A stretch of DNA of 56,640 bases from Mikrocytos mackini (taxonomy: Eukaryota; Endomyxa; Ascetosporea; Mikrocytida; Mikrocytiidae): positions 1-56,640 of the forward strand of contig JASNJN010000116.1 of the NCBI GenBank assembly GCA_030180075.1, in the 5' to 3' direction. A program made the position numbers and the translations under genes. The notes under the pieces are model-generated. The model was not told where the DNA came from. It searched no databases and saw nothing but the letters and a program-made list of their open reading frames with translations. This document shows, piece after piece, positions 46,115 through 56,640 of this stretch; the first letter of the stretch is position 1, and each line of letters begins with the position of its first letter.

Positions 46115-46132
46115 CTTTTTTAAATTTTAAAA
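46115..46132 (+). promoter_or_regulatory. AAATTT-type tract before the hAT ORF
   Basis: TTTTTTAAATTTTAAAA abuts the ATG at 46133 and is mirrored upstream of 47309. Confidence 0.4.
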
Positions 46133-46798
46133 ATGCCCAGGCAAAAACTCCCCACGTCAGAGAAGATTACAACTGCCATCAACACCTATAACGATGAGTT
46201 TAGTAAACTCAAAAACAAACTCTACTGCAAGTTATGTTGCAAAACAATAAGCGTAGCCCGCACAACTTTTATAACAGCCCATAGGAAAACACAGAACCAC
46301 CAAGCAAAACTTCAAATAAAGAAAACCCTCCCTGATTTTCAAATTACATAAGCACAACAAGATTTTGTCTACGATTTTGTAGATACTTTTACTGATTTAA
46401 ACATTCCTTTAGTTAAACTTCGCAACCCTAAGTTAGTTGTGTTTATTGAGAAATATTGTCATCGCAGTATTTCTGAATCAACTGCTCGAGGAATTGTCGA
46501 TGTATTTAGCAACGACAAGATTGAGAAAATAAAAAATATGGTTCAAGACAATAAGGTTTTTATTATTATTGACGAAAGTCAAATAAAAAAGAAAAAATCA
46601 TTAATCTTTTACTAGGAGATTTAGAACATCTGAACAATTCCTACTTGGTTTCCTCAAAAGAAGCCGATTCTATAAATTCTTCAGTCATTTGTCGTACTAT
46701 AGATAAAGTACGAATAGATTTCGGAATTAAGGACGAGGATTTTCTATTACTATTGAGTGATTGCGCATGGTATATGAAGAAATCCNGANAAANCAANT
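46133..46798 (+). pseudogene. hAT-like (CGGBP1/BED-type) transposase fragment, plus arm
   Basis: Residues 1-70 form a basic N-terminal part with a zinc finger (CKLCCKTIS, then HRKTQNH). A stop at about 46349 follows FQIT, where the mirror copy reads on. The same frame then resembles the dimer/DDE entry (KVFIIIDESQIKKKK, about 46555-46590). After a frame change, a piece ending LLLLSDCAWYMKKS (about 46740-46785) fits the second catalytic Asp region of hAT transposases. The C-terminal half, including the dimerisation domain, is missing. Confidence 0.65.
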
Positions 46799-47309
46799 AG
46801 GAATTGTTCGGATGTTCTAAATCTCCTAGTAAAAGATTAATGATTTTTTTCTTTTTTATTTGACTTTCGTCAATAATAATAAAAACCTTATTGTCTTGAA
46901 CCATATTTTTTATTTTCTCAATCTTGTCGTTGCTAAATACATCGACGATTCCCCGAGCAGTTGATTCAGAAATACTGCGATGACAATATTTTTCAATAAA
47001 CCAAAATAATTTGGGGCTGCGAAGTTTAGCTAAAGGAATGTTTAGATGAGTAAAAGTATCTACAAAATCGTAGGCAAAATCTTGTTGTGCTTGTGTAATT
47101 GGAAAATCGGGGAGGGTTTTCTTTATTTTAAGTTTTGCTTGGTGATTCTGTGTTTTTCTATGGGCTGTTATAAAAGTTGTGCGGGTTACGCTTATTGTTT
47201 TGCAACATAATTTGCAGTAGAGTTTGTTATTGAGTCTACTAAACTCATCTTTATAGGTGTTGATGGCAGTTGTAATCTTCTCTGACGTGGGGAGTTTCTG
47301 CCTTGGCAT
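46799..47309 (-). pseudogene. hAT-like transposase fragment, minus arm
   Basis: This is the mirror copy, open from 47309 through the palindrome centre for 170 residues of real homology, with ITQAQQDFAYDF where the plus arm has a stop. It includes the zinc finger, the first catalytic region (IIIDESQIKKK) and then runs into the centre, where the reading becomes antisense to the other arm and loses meaning. Confidence 0.65.
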
Positions 47310-47525
47310 TTTAAAAATTAAAAATTTATAATTTTGAAAAAAGCTTTATTGCGTTTTTAAAACACTACTAATTGCATATATTGCTTTTATAAATTAAAAA
47401 GTTAGTTATCGCGGAAATAACTTTTTCAAATAGACATATATTTGTATATGGTTCAAATTACGGAAAGCACAATAATAATTATACATATATAATCAAATTG
47501 CATTTATAGACTTTTGGTTGCCCTA

Positions 47526-48158
47526 CTTATAGCTTCATCTTTCATAGTTAACTGTGGGTGATTCAACATGTTGACAGTCTCTTATTTTGAGAACTCACTC
47601 AGTTCCCATTAAGCACGACACAACATCCCACAATTTATCACTGCGAACTTGTTCTAAACCAGTATATTAAGAGATTTCGAAGAAGTTAGGAGCTAACATT
47701 ACATAATATCTAATACAGTAACACGCGCCTTGCTTCAGCTTCCATGGGTATATTTCCTCGAATCTTAATTAGTAAGTTCCTTGAAAATGTTTATAAGTGC
47801 TTTGTTATAAAGTAATCTAGAAACTATTACTTTGCAAAGAATCGGTACTAATAACGTATATAATACCTTAATTGTCGTTGTGTTTGCATTCCCTTAATGT
47901 ACATTCCTACAAGAATTTCTAATTTAAAACACCATAGTAAGATTATGACCGAAAGATACGTAGGTATAGCAACATATTTTTCTGTAGTTATGGCCAAAAT
48001 AGCTTTGATCTCTGCACATCCAGCTAATATCGCAATGGAAACATAATATTTATGACTCCTTTGTTTGACAACAGATTACCGAGAAGTGGCAGAATTTCTT
48101 TGTTACTATGAGCTACCGTATGATTACACAAGGACTATCTCCTAATAGCTTATATGTA
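47526..48158. other. Intergenic DNA
   Basis: No supported gene was found. It separates the palindromic hAT from a further partial copy. Confidence 0.5.
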
Positions 48159-48415
48159 GGGCAACCAAAAGTCTATAAACGCAATTTGATTATGTGATCA
48201 TAACAACGTATAATAATACTTATAATTGCATCCATATATAAATATTTGTTAATATGAAAAAGTTATTTTTGCGATAAATAACTTTTTTATTTATAAAAGC
48301 AATATATGCAATTTGTAGCCTTTTTAAAACGCAATAAAGCATTTTTCAATATTTTAAATTTTAAAATACCACAACAAAAACTCCCCATGTCAGAAAATAT
48401 TATAACATCCGTTAA
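48159..48415 (+). mobile_element. Third, partial hAT 5' end
   Basis: It starts TAGGGCAACCAAAAGTCTAT and follows the same 5' region through the AAATTT tract and the degenerate beginning of the ORF (ACAACAAAAACTCCCCATGTC). Homology is lost by about 48415. It is a diverged solo end of the same family. Confidence 0.7.
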
Positions 48416-51400
48416 CATTGTGATATCCCCAATATAAATACGCTCAAGTAGTTCAAGACAAATCGATAAACTTTAACCATCAAATTATCAAAGAAATTAA
48501 CACTTAGATAAAATTTTAAATGAGCGTATACAACTGAAACCGGTCCCTATGCCCACTATCTAGGACGCTACGAGAGTACCCCATGAGCGTATCCCCGAGA
48601 AATGACCTCAAACTCTAACATATGCGAGTTTAAAAAATCTAATATCAAATTATATTGCAAATTTTATTGAAACACAATAACATAATTCAAAAAACCGTTA
48701 TTATACAAATTAACACAAGTAAATAATTAATTGGTTAATTTTCCGGATATAATATAAATTTATGAAACACAGTATTTATTTGTATTCTCAGATATTTAAC
48801 TTAATAAAAATTTATTAATTAAAAACCGCCATCATAATAAAACTTTTTAATATATAACTTTCCTTTTATCATCCTTTTAGTTCCCGGCTCGTCTGTTAAA
48901 GAAGTTGTTTCCCACTAAGACGGTTTCTTTCAACCAAATGGGTTCTTTATTGTAAATATTCGAACTTTTGTTATTTCCTTGACTTATTGGTAACATGCCT
49001 AATACATTGCATCAAAAATTCAGTGGCCATACTAATCATGTTTTGGTAGAGCTTCTTTGATGTAAACCTTTTTGTTTTATACGATCTCTTCTACCATTTA
49101 TTTTATTCCTTCATAAAAAGGTTGTAGAATTAACGACAGTCCAAGATTATATCTATACCTCTGTGTGTTGTAATAACTTGTGTGAACCAGATGCCTGGAA
49201 GCTTACCCAAATGCCTGAGTAAAAAATGATGCTGAAGCAGACAATAGAGAGGATGTTCTACCATATAACAAATGCAACCCCCTCTTCCATATCGTTCTTT
49301 GTATCTCCAATTTTAAATCATTTCCCTTCGCTTTGAAATGTTAGTGGTTGTTTATTCTTCGGAACGGCTTGGTATGTTCCTTGTAGTTCGAGTTAAAAAC
49401 GTTACGAATAAAAAGTAGACTCCTGAGAGTGTGCTTTCCTTAATCAGATGGAAACCATAGTAAATCCAGACTTCGGGGGTTTTAAATCAGTCGATGGGTT
49501 GAAAGTGAGATTCTTGTGACAATGCCATCGATTGCTGTGAAGAATTCGAGGCAGAACCTTACGAAGTGCTGTTATTTGGGGGTTAAAGTTAAAATGTTAT
49601 TTGGTCTTGAGAGAAATCAGCCTGGCATAATTTCAAAATGTCGCTTGATGTGTCTTCTAGAACTGCTAAATGTCAGGATATTGAATGGGTTGGGCAATGA
49701 ACTCCCTGGCGTATCTTTAAAACAGCATTCTATTTATTCAAAATATACTTCAAGGTAAATATGGATGTTTTATGAAAATTAAAAGTGTTAACCTATCGTT
49801 TATAATTAAATAATTATCAAAATTTTCAAGATTCAGTATTTGAGTAAACCAATAGAAAATTTTATTTTCAATTTTTTTTTTAATATTTGGAGAATTGTGT
49901 TTTGCATATTCAATTATTGTTTATTCAACCTCATATAAAAAGCTATTTTCTTGATATAACAATTAAACTTCCCTGGATTTAAAAACTTTAATTATAAAAT
50001 TGCATATATTGATTCATATTATAAGTCAAATGTTTATTAAAGATCGATACATTCAACCCCCAAGAAAATAGATTAAATTCAAGTTTATTAATCTTTGCTC
50101 GTCGAAATACCAGCTTATTTTATCGACAATAACAGCAATTATTCGGGATTTTATGTGCAATAAACAACAGGATTTAATGACAATTTTTATCATTTTAACC
50201 CGCAATTTTTTAGTTGCCCTATTTATTACAGATAATTATAATTTTTCATTAAAACTTTTAATAAAATATATATTTACCTTTTTTATCACTTTCCTTCTAA
50301 TTCCTTAAACCAACTCAGACAATTTCCTAAACAAAACAACTCTATATAGATTTAGTATTTGTTTTACTACATCCGCTAAACATAAAGCTGTATTTTAACA
50401 CACCATTCGAAGAAGACCTGCCAATTTAATTCTTATTCCAAAGTAACATATAAATCTTTAAGACGATATACACAAGTTTATCCCTTAACAACTTTAGGTT
50501 TCTGGTCACAACGAGAATAGCCTGTTTAGCATCCTACGAGTAGTAAATATCCTATGTATCATGTTATAACTTTATAACAAAAGAGAAACCCCTGTTCTAA
50601 CTCTAACATGTAAATACCGTCGAGTTTTTTATCCATGAAGTTAGCAATGATTTAGGAAGTCAACAATGCTCAGGAATAGAAAACAATATTCATTCTGTAT
50701 TGTTTCAATCTTTAATTTCTTTTAAATATCCTTATCTGTTTTCCCTTTGTTATCAACCCTTATTTTGTTTTACATTAAAACGGTTTTTTGTTTTCTTTCT
50801 AAAAAATTCATCGCGGTATAGACCCAATCCACGAAAGCATGAGGGGTGGGGGTCGCAGTTGTTGGAGTTTCGCCGAGTGAGAGACTTTGGACGGCAAATA
50901 TGAGAATTTGTGTGAATATCCGGTCACTTAGCTAATAGTAAAGAATGATATGGTCAATCAAATTTATAAAGTTGAACGACTTTTATCTAATGCTCTGGAA
51001 GTGTATGATTCATTGGGCAATTTGAAGACTTTCAAATTTTAGTCGTCTTGTTTAGAATTTCGAAGTTGACACATAGAGTCATAATAAGTAAAACAGCGAA
51101 GAATTCGCTACCCTAGTCCAAACTTATGTGACTGTCTCGTATTGCTGAAGCTGTGAACATAATTTATATAGTTGTCTTTATCGCGGCTGTGACCCTATAC
51201 AAACGCAGGACGGTAGAGTTAGACAAGATTTTAGGAGGCGTTATGAAGAATACCACTCTACTAACGTTCAAGTTTACAATGTTGTGTACTTTTGGATGAG
51301 GAAACCCAATGGAATAAGCAAATAACGAAATAAAGGAAGTATAAGTAACTTAGAATGATGTGATTGTGTTCTTTGAGAAACATGTTTATGTTAGTCGGGC

Positions 51401-51594
51401 TCAGTTTTCTTCCATGGTTTGTTTGTATCCAACATGTGTGTCGACGGCAATTTTAGCTCCCTTAAGTCGACAGTGTTCTTTAAACTTTCTAGTTTTGTAA
51501 TTTTGTTTCTATGTGAACTATAACTACTCATGGTGGCAAAGCAGCCTGTAAACCAAGCTATTTCCATGGTTTGTATCAAAACCGAATAAGAATG
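48416..51594. other. 3.2 kb without recognised genes
   Basis: Short frames exist (49516-49758, 50700-50903) but show no family resemblance. No RNA gene was seen. Probably old repeat debris. Confidence 0.5.
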
Positions 51595-51774
51595 GCTATC
51601 TTACTTACACTTTTAAAGAGGTCCTGCAAACAGCAGGTAACCTCCTGGGCAAACAAACCCAAGCGGATCCGCACAATCAACCACCTCGTTGGGAAAATCC
51701 AAAACGTGGGGTTGAAAGGATCCTTGGTGATCTACAGCTGGCTGAGGGGGCCAGCTGAGATCATATCATGCTGA
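51595..51774 (+). mobile_element. LINE 3' fragment, second copy
   Basis: The frame ends KIQNVGLKGSLVIYSWLRGP, matching LIRVNLKGSLNIYQWFVSG near 45200-45247 in the first LINE copy. This is the extreme C-terminus of a related element, 5'-truncated to about 180 bp. Confidence 0.6.
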
Positions 51775-51785
51775 AGCGGCATATG

Positions 51786-51862
51786 CAGGGTTGGTCGGAT
51801 TAAACCGGTAAAAACCGTCCCGGTCAAAACGTTTAGGACGTTTTGTCCGGATAAAACCCCTT
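51786..51862 (+). mobile_element. Possible hAT-type end
   Basis: CAGGGTTGGTCGGATTAAAC and nearby CCGGT/ACCGT and CGTTT/AAACG mirrored words resemble an hAT terminus like that at 115. No second end is found. Confidence 0.3.
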
Positions 51863-52012
51863 ATTTGGTAGGGGAAATTTCTAGAATATTTTTGGTGCAA
51901 ATTTATCGGGTTTTTGTTAAATTTTGATTTTACATTTTGTGGTTTAGATTTTGATGATTTTTTATGATTCAATAAACATTCTGTTTCTTATTTCCTGGCA
52001 TTACACTCTATT

Positions 52013-52404
52013 GTTTGATTGAATATGAAAAGACATAGCTTCAAACGCACACTTTTTTTTAGAAAAATGCAGGTATTTATTTTCAAATTTTTAAGACTTA
52101 ACATATAATGCAACAATTTATATGAGTCAAAAACGTTTCATAACCTCATTTCGAGGATATTTGTGCTTCATGTAACATTTTTTAAAAATTTAACTTTTAA
52201 TTCACGAGCCAGACTTAAACTAAACACAGCCAATATGACAAACCTTGAAAACTGTTCTTCAACCCACAATCCTTCTAATAGTACATTGCCCGAGGGTATT
52301 AGTTCCAAAGACAACACAGTCGTCACTACCACAGGAGATCAATATTCCACAACCAACGACAGTTTAGGTCTTCTTAGTAACGAGCCCTTGGATTTAGGCT
52401 CTAA
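52013..52404 (+). repeat. MULE left terminal inverted repeat
   Basis: The partner is 56056-56455 in reverse orientation. It contains the leader and the beginning of the transposase ORF. Confidence 0.8.
52178..52200 (+). promoter_or_regulatory. AAATTT-type tract in the MULE repeat
   Basis: TTTTTTAAAAATTTAACTTT lies 35-57 bases before the ATG at 52235 and is repeated, facing inward, in the right repeat. Confidence 0.4.
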
Positions 52405-55352
52405 CTTCATTCCTAAGACCGAAACTGAAGCCAGTATACGGTTGACCAACATTGATAACCTAGAATCTTGTACACAAGACGTTTCCATTTTTGACACAAG
52501 CTTCCATAGTTCTATAAAAACACATGGTACGTCTAACAACAGCTTGAATAAAACCACAAACAGTGACCATGTTTTAAAGTGTCAACCTAGTCCTATCATT
52601 TCCATTAATAACCACACTGCGGATTTAATTAATCAACAAAAAATAAACAACGACAATACAGATATGATAGCAAATGTCGACAGGGATACCAAATTAGCTA
52701 CAGAACCCATCAAGAAAGATAAACGAACTTATTGTGGCCTATATTGCAAATTATGTGGTATGCAATTTCCTCAAGTTAAAAGTATACTCAAGCATTATAA
52801 TTCTTTACATGGGTTTACATTGACTTTAAACAAAGACCATTTCCACACAAAGGCCGATTTGGATGCTTTTCTTCGGGAGGAGCAAAAAACGTCTTATCAT
52901 ACACTGGTAATGACAAATTCACAAGAAGAAAGGGAGCCAAAGAAAAGTTATTATAAATGCAACTATAGAAAGAATGGCCAACGTATGTGTCCCGCTTTTA
53001 TTACTTCTACATTCAATAACAAGAATCATTTTACTGTCCAGCACACGAGTTACAAAATAGGAATTCAGATTGAACTTTTTTGACATAAAATTAGCTCAAA
53101 ATGACATATGTTGTTTATCAGAGAATTTTAATAAAAATGGCCAGTTGAAAATGAAACATTTCCGTCCGTGTCAAATATTTTACATTTTTACTTATTCACA
53201 CCCAAATTCAAAAACTTCGAGAGAATAATTTCTATAAAATTTCGGCTTGTTTTTCAAAATAGATATGATTATGAAATAAACGAACTCAAGATCTATCAAT
53301 TAAGATACAATTACATATAAATTTTGATAAATAAAATATTAGTAAAAATCTGAATTCCTATTTTATTTTTATGTCTGTCCAGCATAACTTAGAGAACATA
53401 CACAACCCTGACTGGATCCACGTTGCAGTGCCACCCTTTCATAAAAATATGATCATAAACAAATTACAGATGGGAGTTTCTGTAGATCATATTTATAATG
53501 GTGTGATATCTGATTTTGATGAGCAGGATGTGAAAAGAGAAATGCTTATAACAAGACGATACATCCAGTATTTAAAGGGAAAACTTGTGTGTAATTGGAA
53601 GATGTTTCAAGAAGATTCGGAAAATACACGACATATTCTCTTTAATACGTTTTCAAAAAACATAGATATGCTAATTTACAAGGATGTTTCAGAGAAATGC
53701 GCCGGGAGTAATCTGAATGATAATGATTTTATCATAAGTTTTTCGACAACGGAGATGATACAATCCTTTGAAAAGTACAGTGGCAAGGGTGTTCTTTTCG
53801 ACAGTACCCATTCTACCACACGCTATGGGATATTGTTGATAGTGGGACTAGTCATTGACGGGAATCAGCGAGGATTTCCCTTTATATTTATAATTACAAA
53901 TTCGGAAAGGACGGATTTATTAACATATTGTTTTAGAAAATTTAAGGAAATATAAATGAGTTTAAATCTCCTAGGTTTCTTATGTCAGATTGCTATAATG
54001 GCTTTTACAATGCCTGGAGCAATATTTTTAACACAAGTACCAGACATTTATGGTGTATATACCATGTTAAGAAAAGTCTATTCAAAAATATACTTAGATT
54101 TTGCAAGACGGAGAAAAGTAGAACAATAATGCAGAACCTGGTTACATATATAGTGAGTATCGAATGTGAATCTAGGTTTAATAAGGAGTATGGGAAATTG
54201 TTAATGACAATAAAAGCTACAAATGAGAATTTCCATCAATATTTCATGCGCACTTACGATAATAGCAAACCGAAATGGACCCTTTACTCAAGATTGGGTG
54301 CACCCTTTTCTACAAATAATCTATGCGAGAGTTGGTTCTCCTGTTTTAAAAGGTTATATCTTAATAACAACACTCAGAATAGAATGGATTACTTATTACA
54401 GAATTTATTAACCATAGTTAACCACAAATACGTTGAACAGATTAGACAACAATTATTACCATTTAAATATAATAGATCAAATAGACAAAATATTTCGGAA
54501 TCTAACCATGATAAACTTCTTACTATGAATAAGGCTGACTTTACAGAACACACTATGAATGTTTTTAAATATAATGGATATTTCATAGAATATATACCAG
54601 GCGGATGTAGTTATGGTTGCGCAGAAGAGTGCTCGCTGTGTCATATATGTAATCATCAGGTTACATGCACGTGTCCCTACTTCAAACAGAAGAATTACAT
54701 ATGTAAACACATACATATGGTTGTGTTTAGTTTTATTTTAACAAGATTGAAGAAATAACGAAAAACTAATAGCGAAAAGGAGGCGGGCCATTTAGAACAT
54801 GAAATTGAGAATAAACCACAGAATCATAGTGCCAATAAACAACTCTTCGAATTTCCAGAACGACTAACCTGTGAAACAGATTCGGAAATTAAGAAACTCG
54901 ATACAAAGGCTAATGTAATAAAGAAGAAATTGGAAACAATTGTCGCTATTATTGATATACAAACCAGACCTGATATCCTCGAATTCATTGACAATGGCAT
55001 TAACTTTATTTTAAAGAAAATTGAGAATCGTTTAGATTCTACGAGTCTATATTCAAATGAACAGTTAGAAATCAACAGAAAGGGTATACCTCAAAAATTA
55101 CAGGATAAAACATCACTTAACAAACAAAAGTTTGACGCCATAAAAATGAAATCCCGTGGACGACAACAAACAAAAAGGAATATTGATAAGGACTGCTGTA
55201 AGGTTTGTTTTCTAACTATATGCGAAGCGCCAGGATTTTTCACTGATTGGATTTCATGTGGAATTTGCAAAAATTGGGCTCATATTCCATGTTTAAGTGA
55301 TCCGCCACAGAATAAAAATGACGACTGGTATTGTAAGTATTGTTTATTTTAA
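52235..55352 (+). pseudogene. MULE transposase with C2H2, FLYWCH-like, DDE, SWIM and PHD domains
   Basis: Domains in order: a Ser/Thr/Asn-rich N-terminus; a C2H2 finger (CKLCGMQF, ending HYNSLH, about 52745-52810); a FLYWCH-like zinc domain (YYKCNYRKNG, CPAFI, about 52950-53045, continuing HNLENIHNPDW at 53385); the DDE core with Asp in LFDSTHSTT (about 53800), Asp in LMSDCYNGFYNAW (about 53985) and Glu in NNLCESWFSCFKR (about 54320); a SWIM finger (CTCPYFKQKNYICKHIH, about 54665-54715); and a C-terminal C4HC3 PHD finger (CCKVCFLTICEAPG to WYCKYCLF, 55195-55350). Damage seen: a MITE at 53044-53374, a one-base frame change near 53950, and a TAA at 54756-54758 after which the same frame stays open to 55352. 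The ATG at 52235 is preferred because it follows the A/T tract and is conserved in both terminal repeats. Confidence 0.85.
53044..53374. mobile_element. 331-bp MITE inside the MULE transposase gene
   Basis: A 10-bp duplication CTGTCCAGCA flanks the insert (53034-53043 and 53375-53384). Exact 18-bp inverted repeats AAAATAGGAATTCAGATT lie 10 bases inside each edge (53054-53071 and 53347-53364). Insert plus one duplication is 341 bp, and the transposase frames on the two sides differ by exactly that amount, so the host ORF was in frame before insertion. Confidence 0.85.
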
Positions 55353-56055
55353 TAATTTAATTAATCAAAGAAGTTAAACTTTCCTTTTATAAACTTTTTA
55401 TGGAGTAACATTAATTATTATCAACTATTTTATGATATAAACCTAGTTAATATTAATAATATTATTATATTTAAATTACATTCTTGTTTGTTCATTCATT
55501 CAATGAACCAAATTCGTAACTTAATGAATTTTAAATTATTCGATTCTTTTAATACCCTCTTACCGCTTGTATCATTTAATAAAGTTTTTTGGGTAGGCCG
55601 TTGAATCTTTCATATATACGAGATTTTGAACTAACTATATGAATGTATTGTCCTATCTTTAACATCCATGGTGTATTATGTTCTTTTTATATCCAGCATT
55701 AAAGTCTTAACCTAAAGCTTGGTTCTGTCCCACAAGTTTTGTCCATTCTATTCATAGAAAATATTCCTCCGCAGTCATGTAAATATGATCTAATTTATTG
55801 GCTCCAAAATTCTTTTCATAGATTTAACTTATAAATTCATAGGAAAATGTTATTTCTTAGTATATACTTGGTTTATTTTCTGTTCGTACCTCGTTTGCAG
55901 TATAAAATTGGCAATAAGATTAGCCGTCTACCCATTTAGGCAAATATCATACTTAATAGTTGAGCCATTGACACCATTCAGTTGTTTATATCAGAGATGT
56001 TTAAATCTAATAGTATTAATAATTAGTATGTTGGAATTTGCCATCTGTAAATACA
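55353..56055. other. MULE 3' non-coding region
   Basis: This AT-rich DNA lies between the PHD stop and the right terminal repeat, with no gene seen. Confidence 0.5.
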
Positions 56056-56455
56056 TTAGAGCCTAAATCCAAGGGCTCGTTACTAAAAAGACCTAAACTG
56101 TCGTTGGTCGTGGAATATTGATCTCCTGTTGTAGTGACGACTGTGTTGTCTTTGGAACTAATACCCTCGGGCAATGTACTAATAGAAGGATTGTAGGTTG
56201 AAGAACAGTTTTCAAGGTTTGTCATATTGGCTGTGTTTAGTTTAAGTCTGGCTTGTGAATTAAAAGTTAAATTTTTAAAAAAATGTTACATGAAGCACAA
56301 ATATCCTCGAAATGAGGTTATGAAACGTTTTTGACCCATATAAATTATTGCATTTATGTGTTAAGTCTTAAAAAAATGAAAATAAATACCTACATTTTTC
56401 TAAAAAAAAGTGTGCGTTTGAAGCTATGTCTTTTATTTTTACTTTCATCAATCAA
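56056..56455 (-). repeat. MULE right terminal inverted repeat
   Basis: This is the reverse complement of the left repeat. Its minus-strand ATG at 56225 opens a 69-codon frame whose first 55 codons equal the transposase N-terminus with three or so substitutions, then unrelated codons to a stop at 56016. Confidence 0.8.
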
Positions 56456-56640
56456 AATCAAGTTCATAATAAACAACTTATTTGTTCAAATCTGGTTTAT
56501 CCCATACATTTAACATGATATATACGCAATTATAAACATACTAACCCATCTTATCTCTCAACTCACTTCTTTATTAAACGGTCTTATTAATTTTTCGTGT
56601 GATCTTACTTGTAATTTTGAAGAAATTTTCCGTAAATTTC

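Larger units (their letters stand above)
45932..47525. mobile_element. Palindromic hAT-like element
   Basis: Both ends read inward as TAGGGCAACCAAAA followed by TCTATAAATGCAATTTGATT, with TAGGG fitting the hAT terminus pattern. The arms are about 45932-46643 and 46798-47525. Each carries the same 5' region, AAATTT tract and start of a transposase in opposite orientation. The centre is about 155 bp plus ambiguous bases (46786-46797). The flanking 8-mers GTTATTAC and CTTATAGC match at five of eight positions, so the target duplication is decayed or was never a pair. Confidence 0.75.
52013..56455 (+). mobile_element. Near-complete MULE with ~400-bp terminal inverted repeats
   Basis: Bases about 52013-52404 and 56056-56455 are inverted copies with a few percent difference, ending inward at GGCTCTAA. 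Between them lies a full-length transposase gene. The repeats include the A/T start tract, the ATG and the first 55 codons of the transposase. The outer limits fade gradually, and no convincing 9-bp target duplication could be fixed. Confidence 0.8.

Noticed and set aside
53054-53364. Intron splitting the MULE transposase
   Set aside because: There are no GT-AG borders; inverted repeats and a 10-bp duplication identify a MITE.

Overview
The window is very AT-rich nuclear DNA from a eukaryote with compact, apparently intronless host genes and a heavy load of decayed DNA transposons. The recognisable host genes are core eukaryotic ones: SBDS/Sdo1, a PP2A scaffold-like HEAT protein, an LPLAT acyltransferase, actin-capping protein alpha and a Pus3-like pseudouridine synthase remnant. 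They sit 31-73 bp apart, in convergent or divergent pairs, with an AAATTT-type A/T tract just upstream of most start codons. Signal-peptide-bearing K/N-rich orphan proteins lie nearby. This suits a large-genome, transposon-rich microsporidian (Hamiltosporidium- or Anncaliia-like). That placement is an inference and no rRNA is present to test it.

Layout. 1-1730: a Mutator-like (MULE) transposase remnant cut by an hAT-like end. 1731-8719: long non-coding DNA with one pogo-like remnant and a ~60-bp minisatellite (7850-8213). 8720-13449: a 4.73-kb palindromic TA-flanked pogo-like foldback element with 2.2-kb arms, each holding an hAT MITE. 14330-14885: another hAT MITE nested in a second foldback. 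15113-21190: a Helitron whose protein begins with an OTU protease-like domain, with a 1.1-kb inverted duplication of its front end and a duplication/inversion/duplication in its Rep region. 21148-22491: the front half of a MULE facing the Helitron and overlapping it. 22710-30348: host-gene block (broken AAA-like/PD-(D/E)XK gene, Pus3-like pseudogene, SDO1, PP2A-A-like, acyltransferase up to a 6-N gap). 30357-34994: mostly non-coding, with two GC-rich islands and several MITEs. 34995-43438: host genes on the minus strand (capping protein alpha, two secreted orphans, a membrane-anchored coiled-coil protein). 43676-51774: tandem repeats, a MULE MITE, LINE 3' ends and a palindromic hAT. 52013-56455: a nearly complete MULE with ~400-bp terminal inverted repeats and a C2H2 / FLYWCH-like / DDE / SWIM / PHD protein.

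The most striking property is how many independent long inverted duplications occur (pogo-like, Helitron front, Helitron Rep, hAT, MULE ends). Several can be read precisely: 8-, 9- and 10-bp target duplications, microhomologies of 6 and 8 bp, and a 332-bp inverted segment whose source and copy have equal length. They may be real products of replication template switching and potential hairpin-RNA sources, or partly artefacts of amplified DNA or assembly; N bases lie close to two palindrome centres. No CRISPR, tRNA, rRNA or clear virus-derived element was found.
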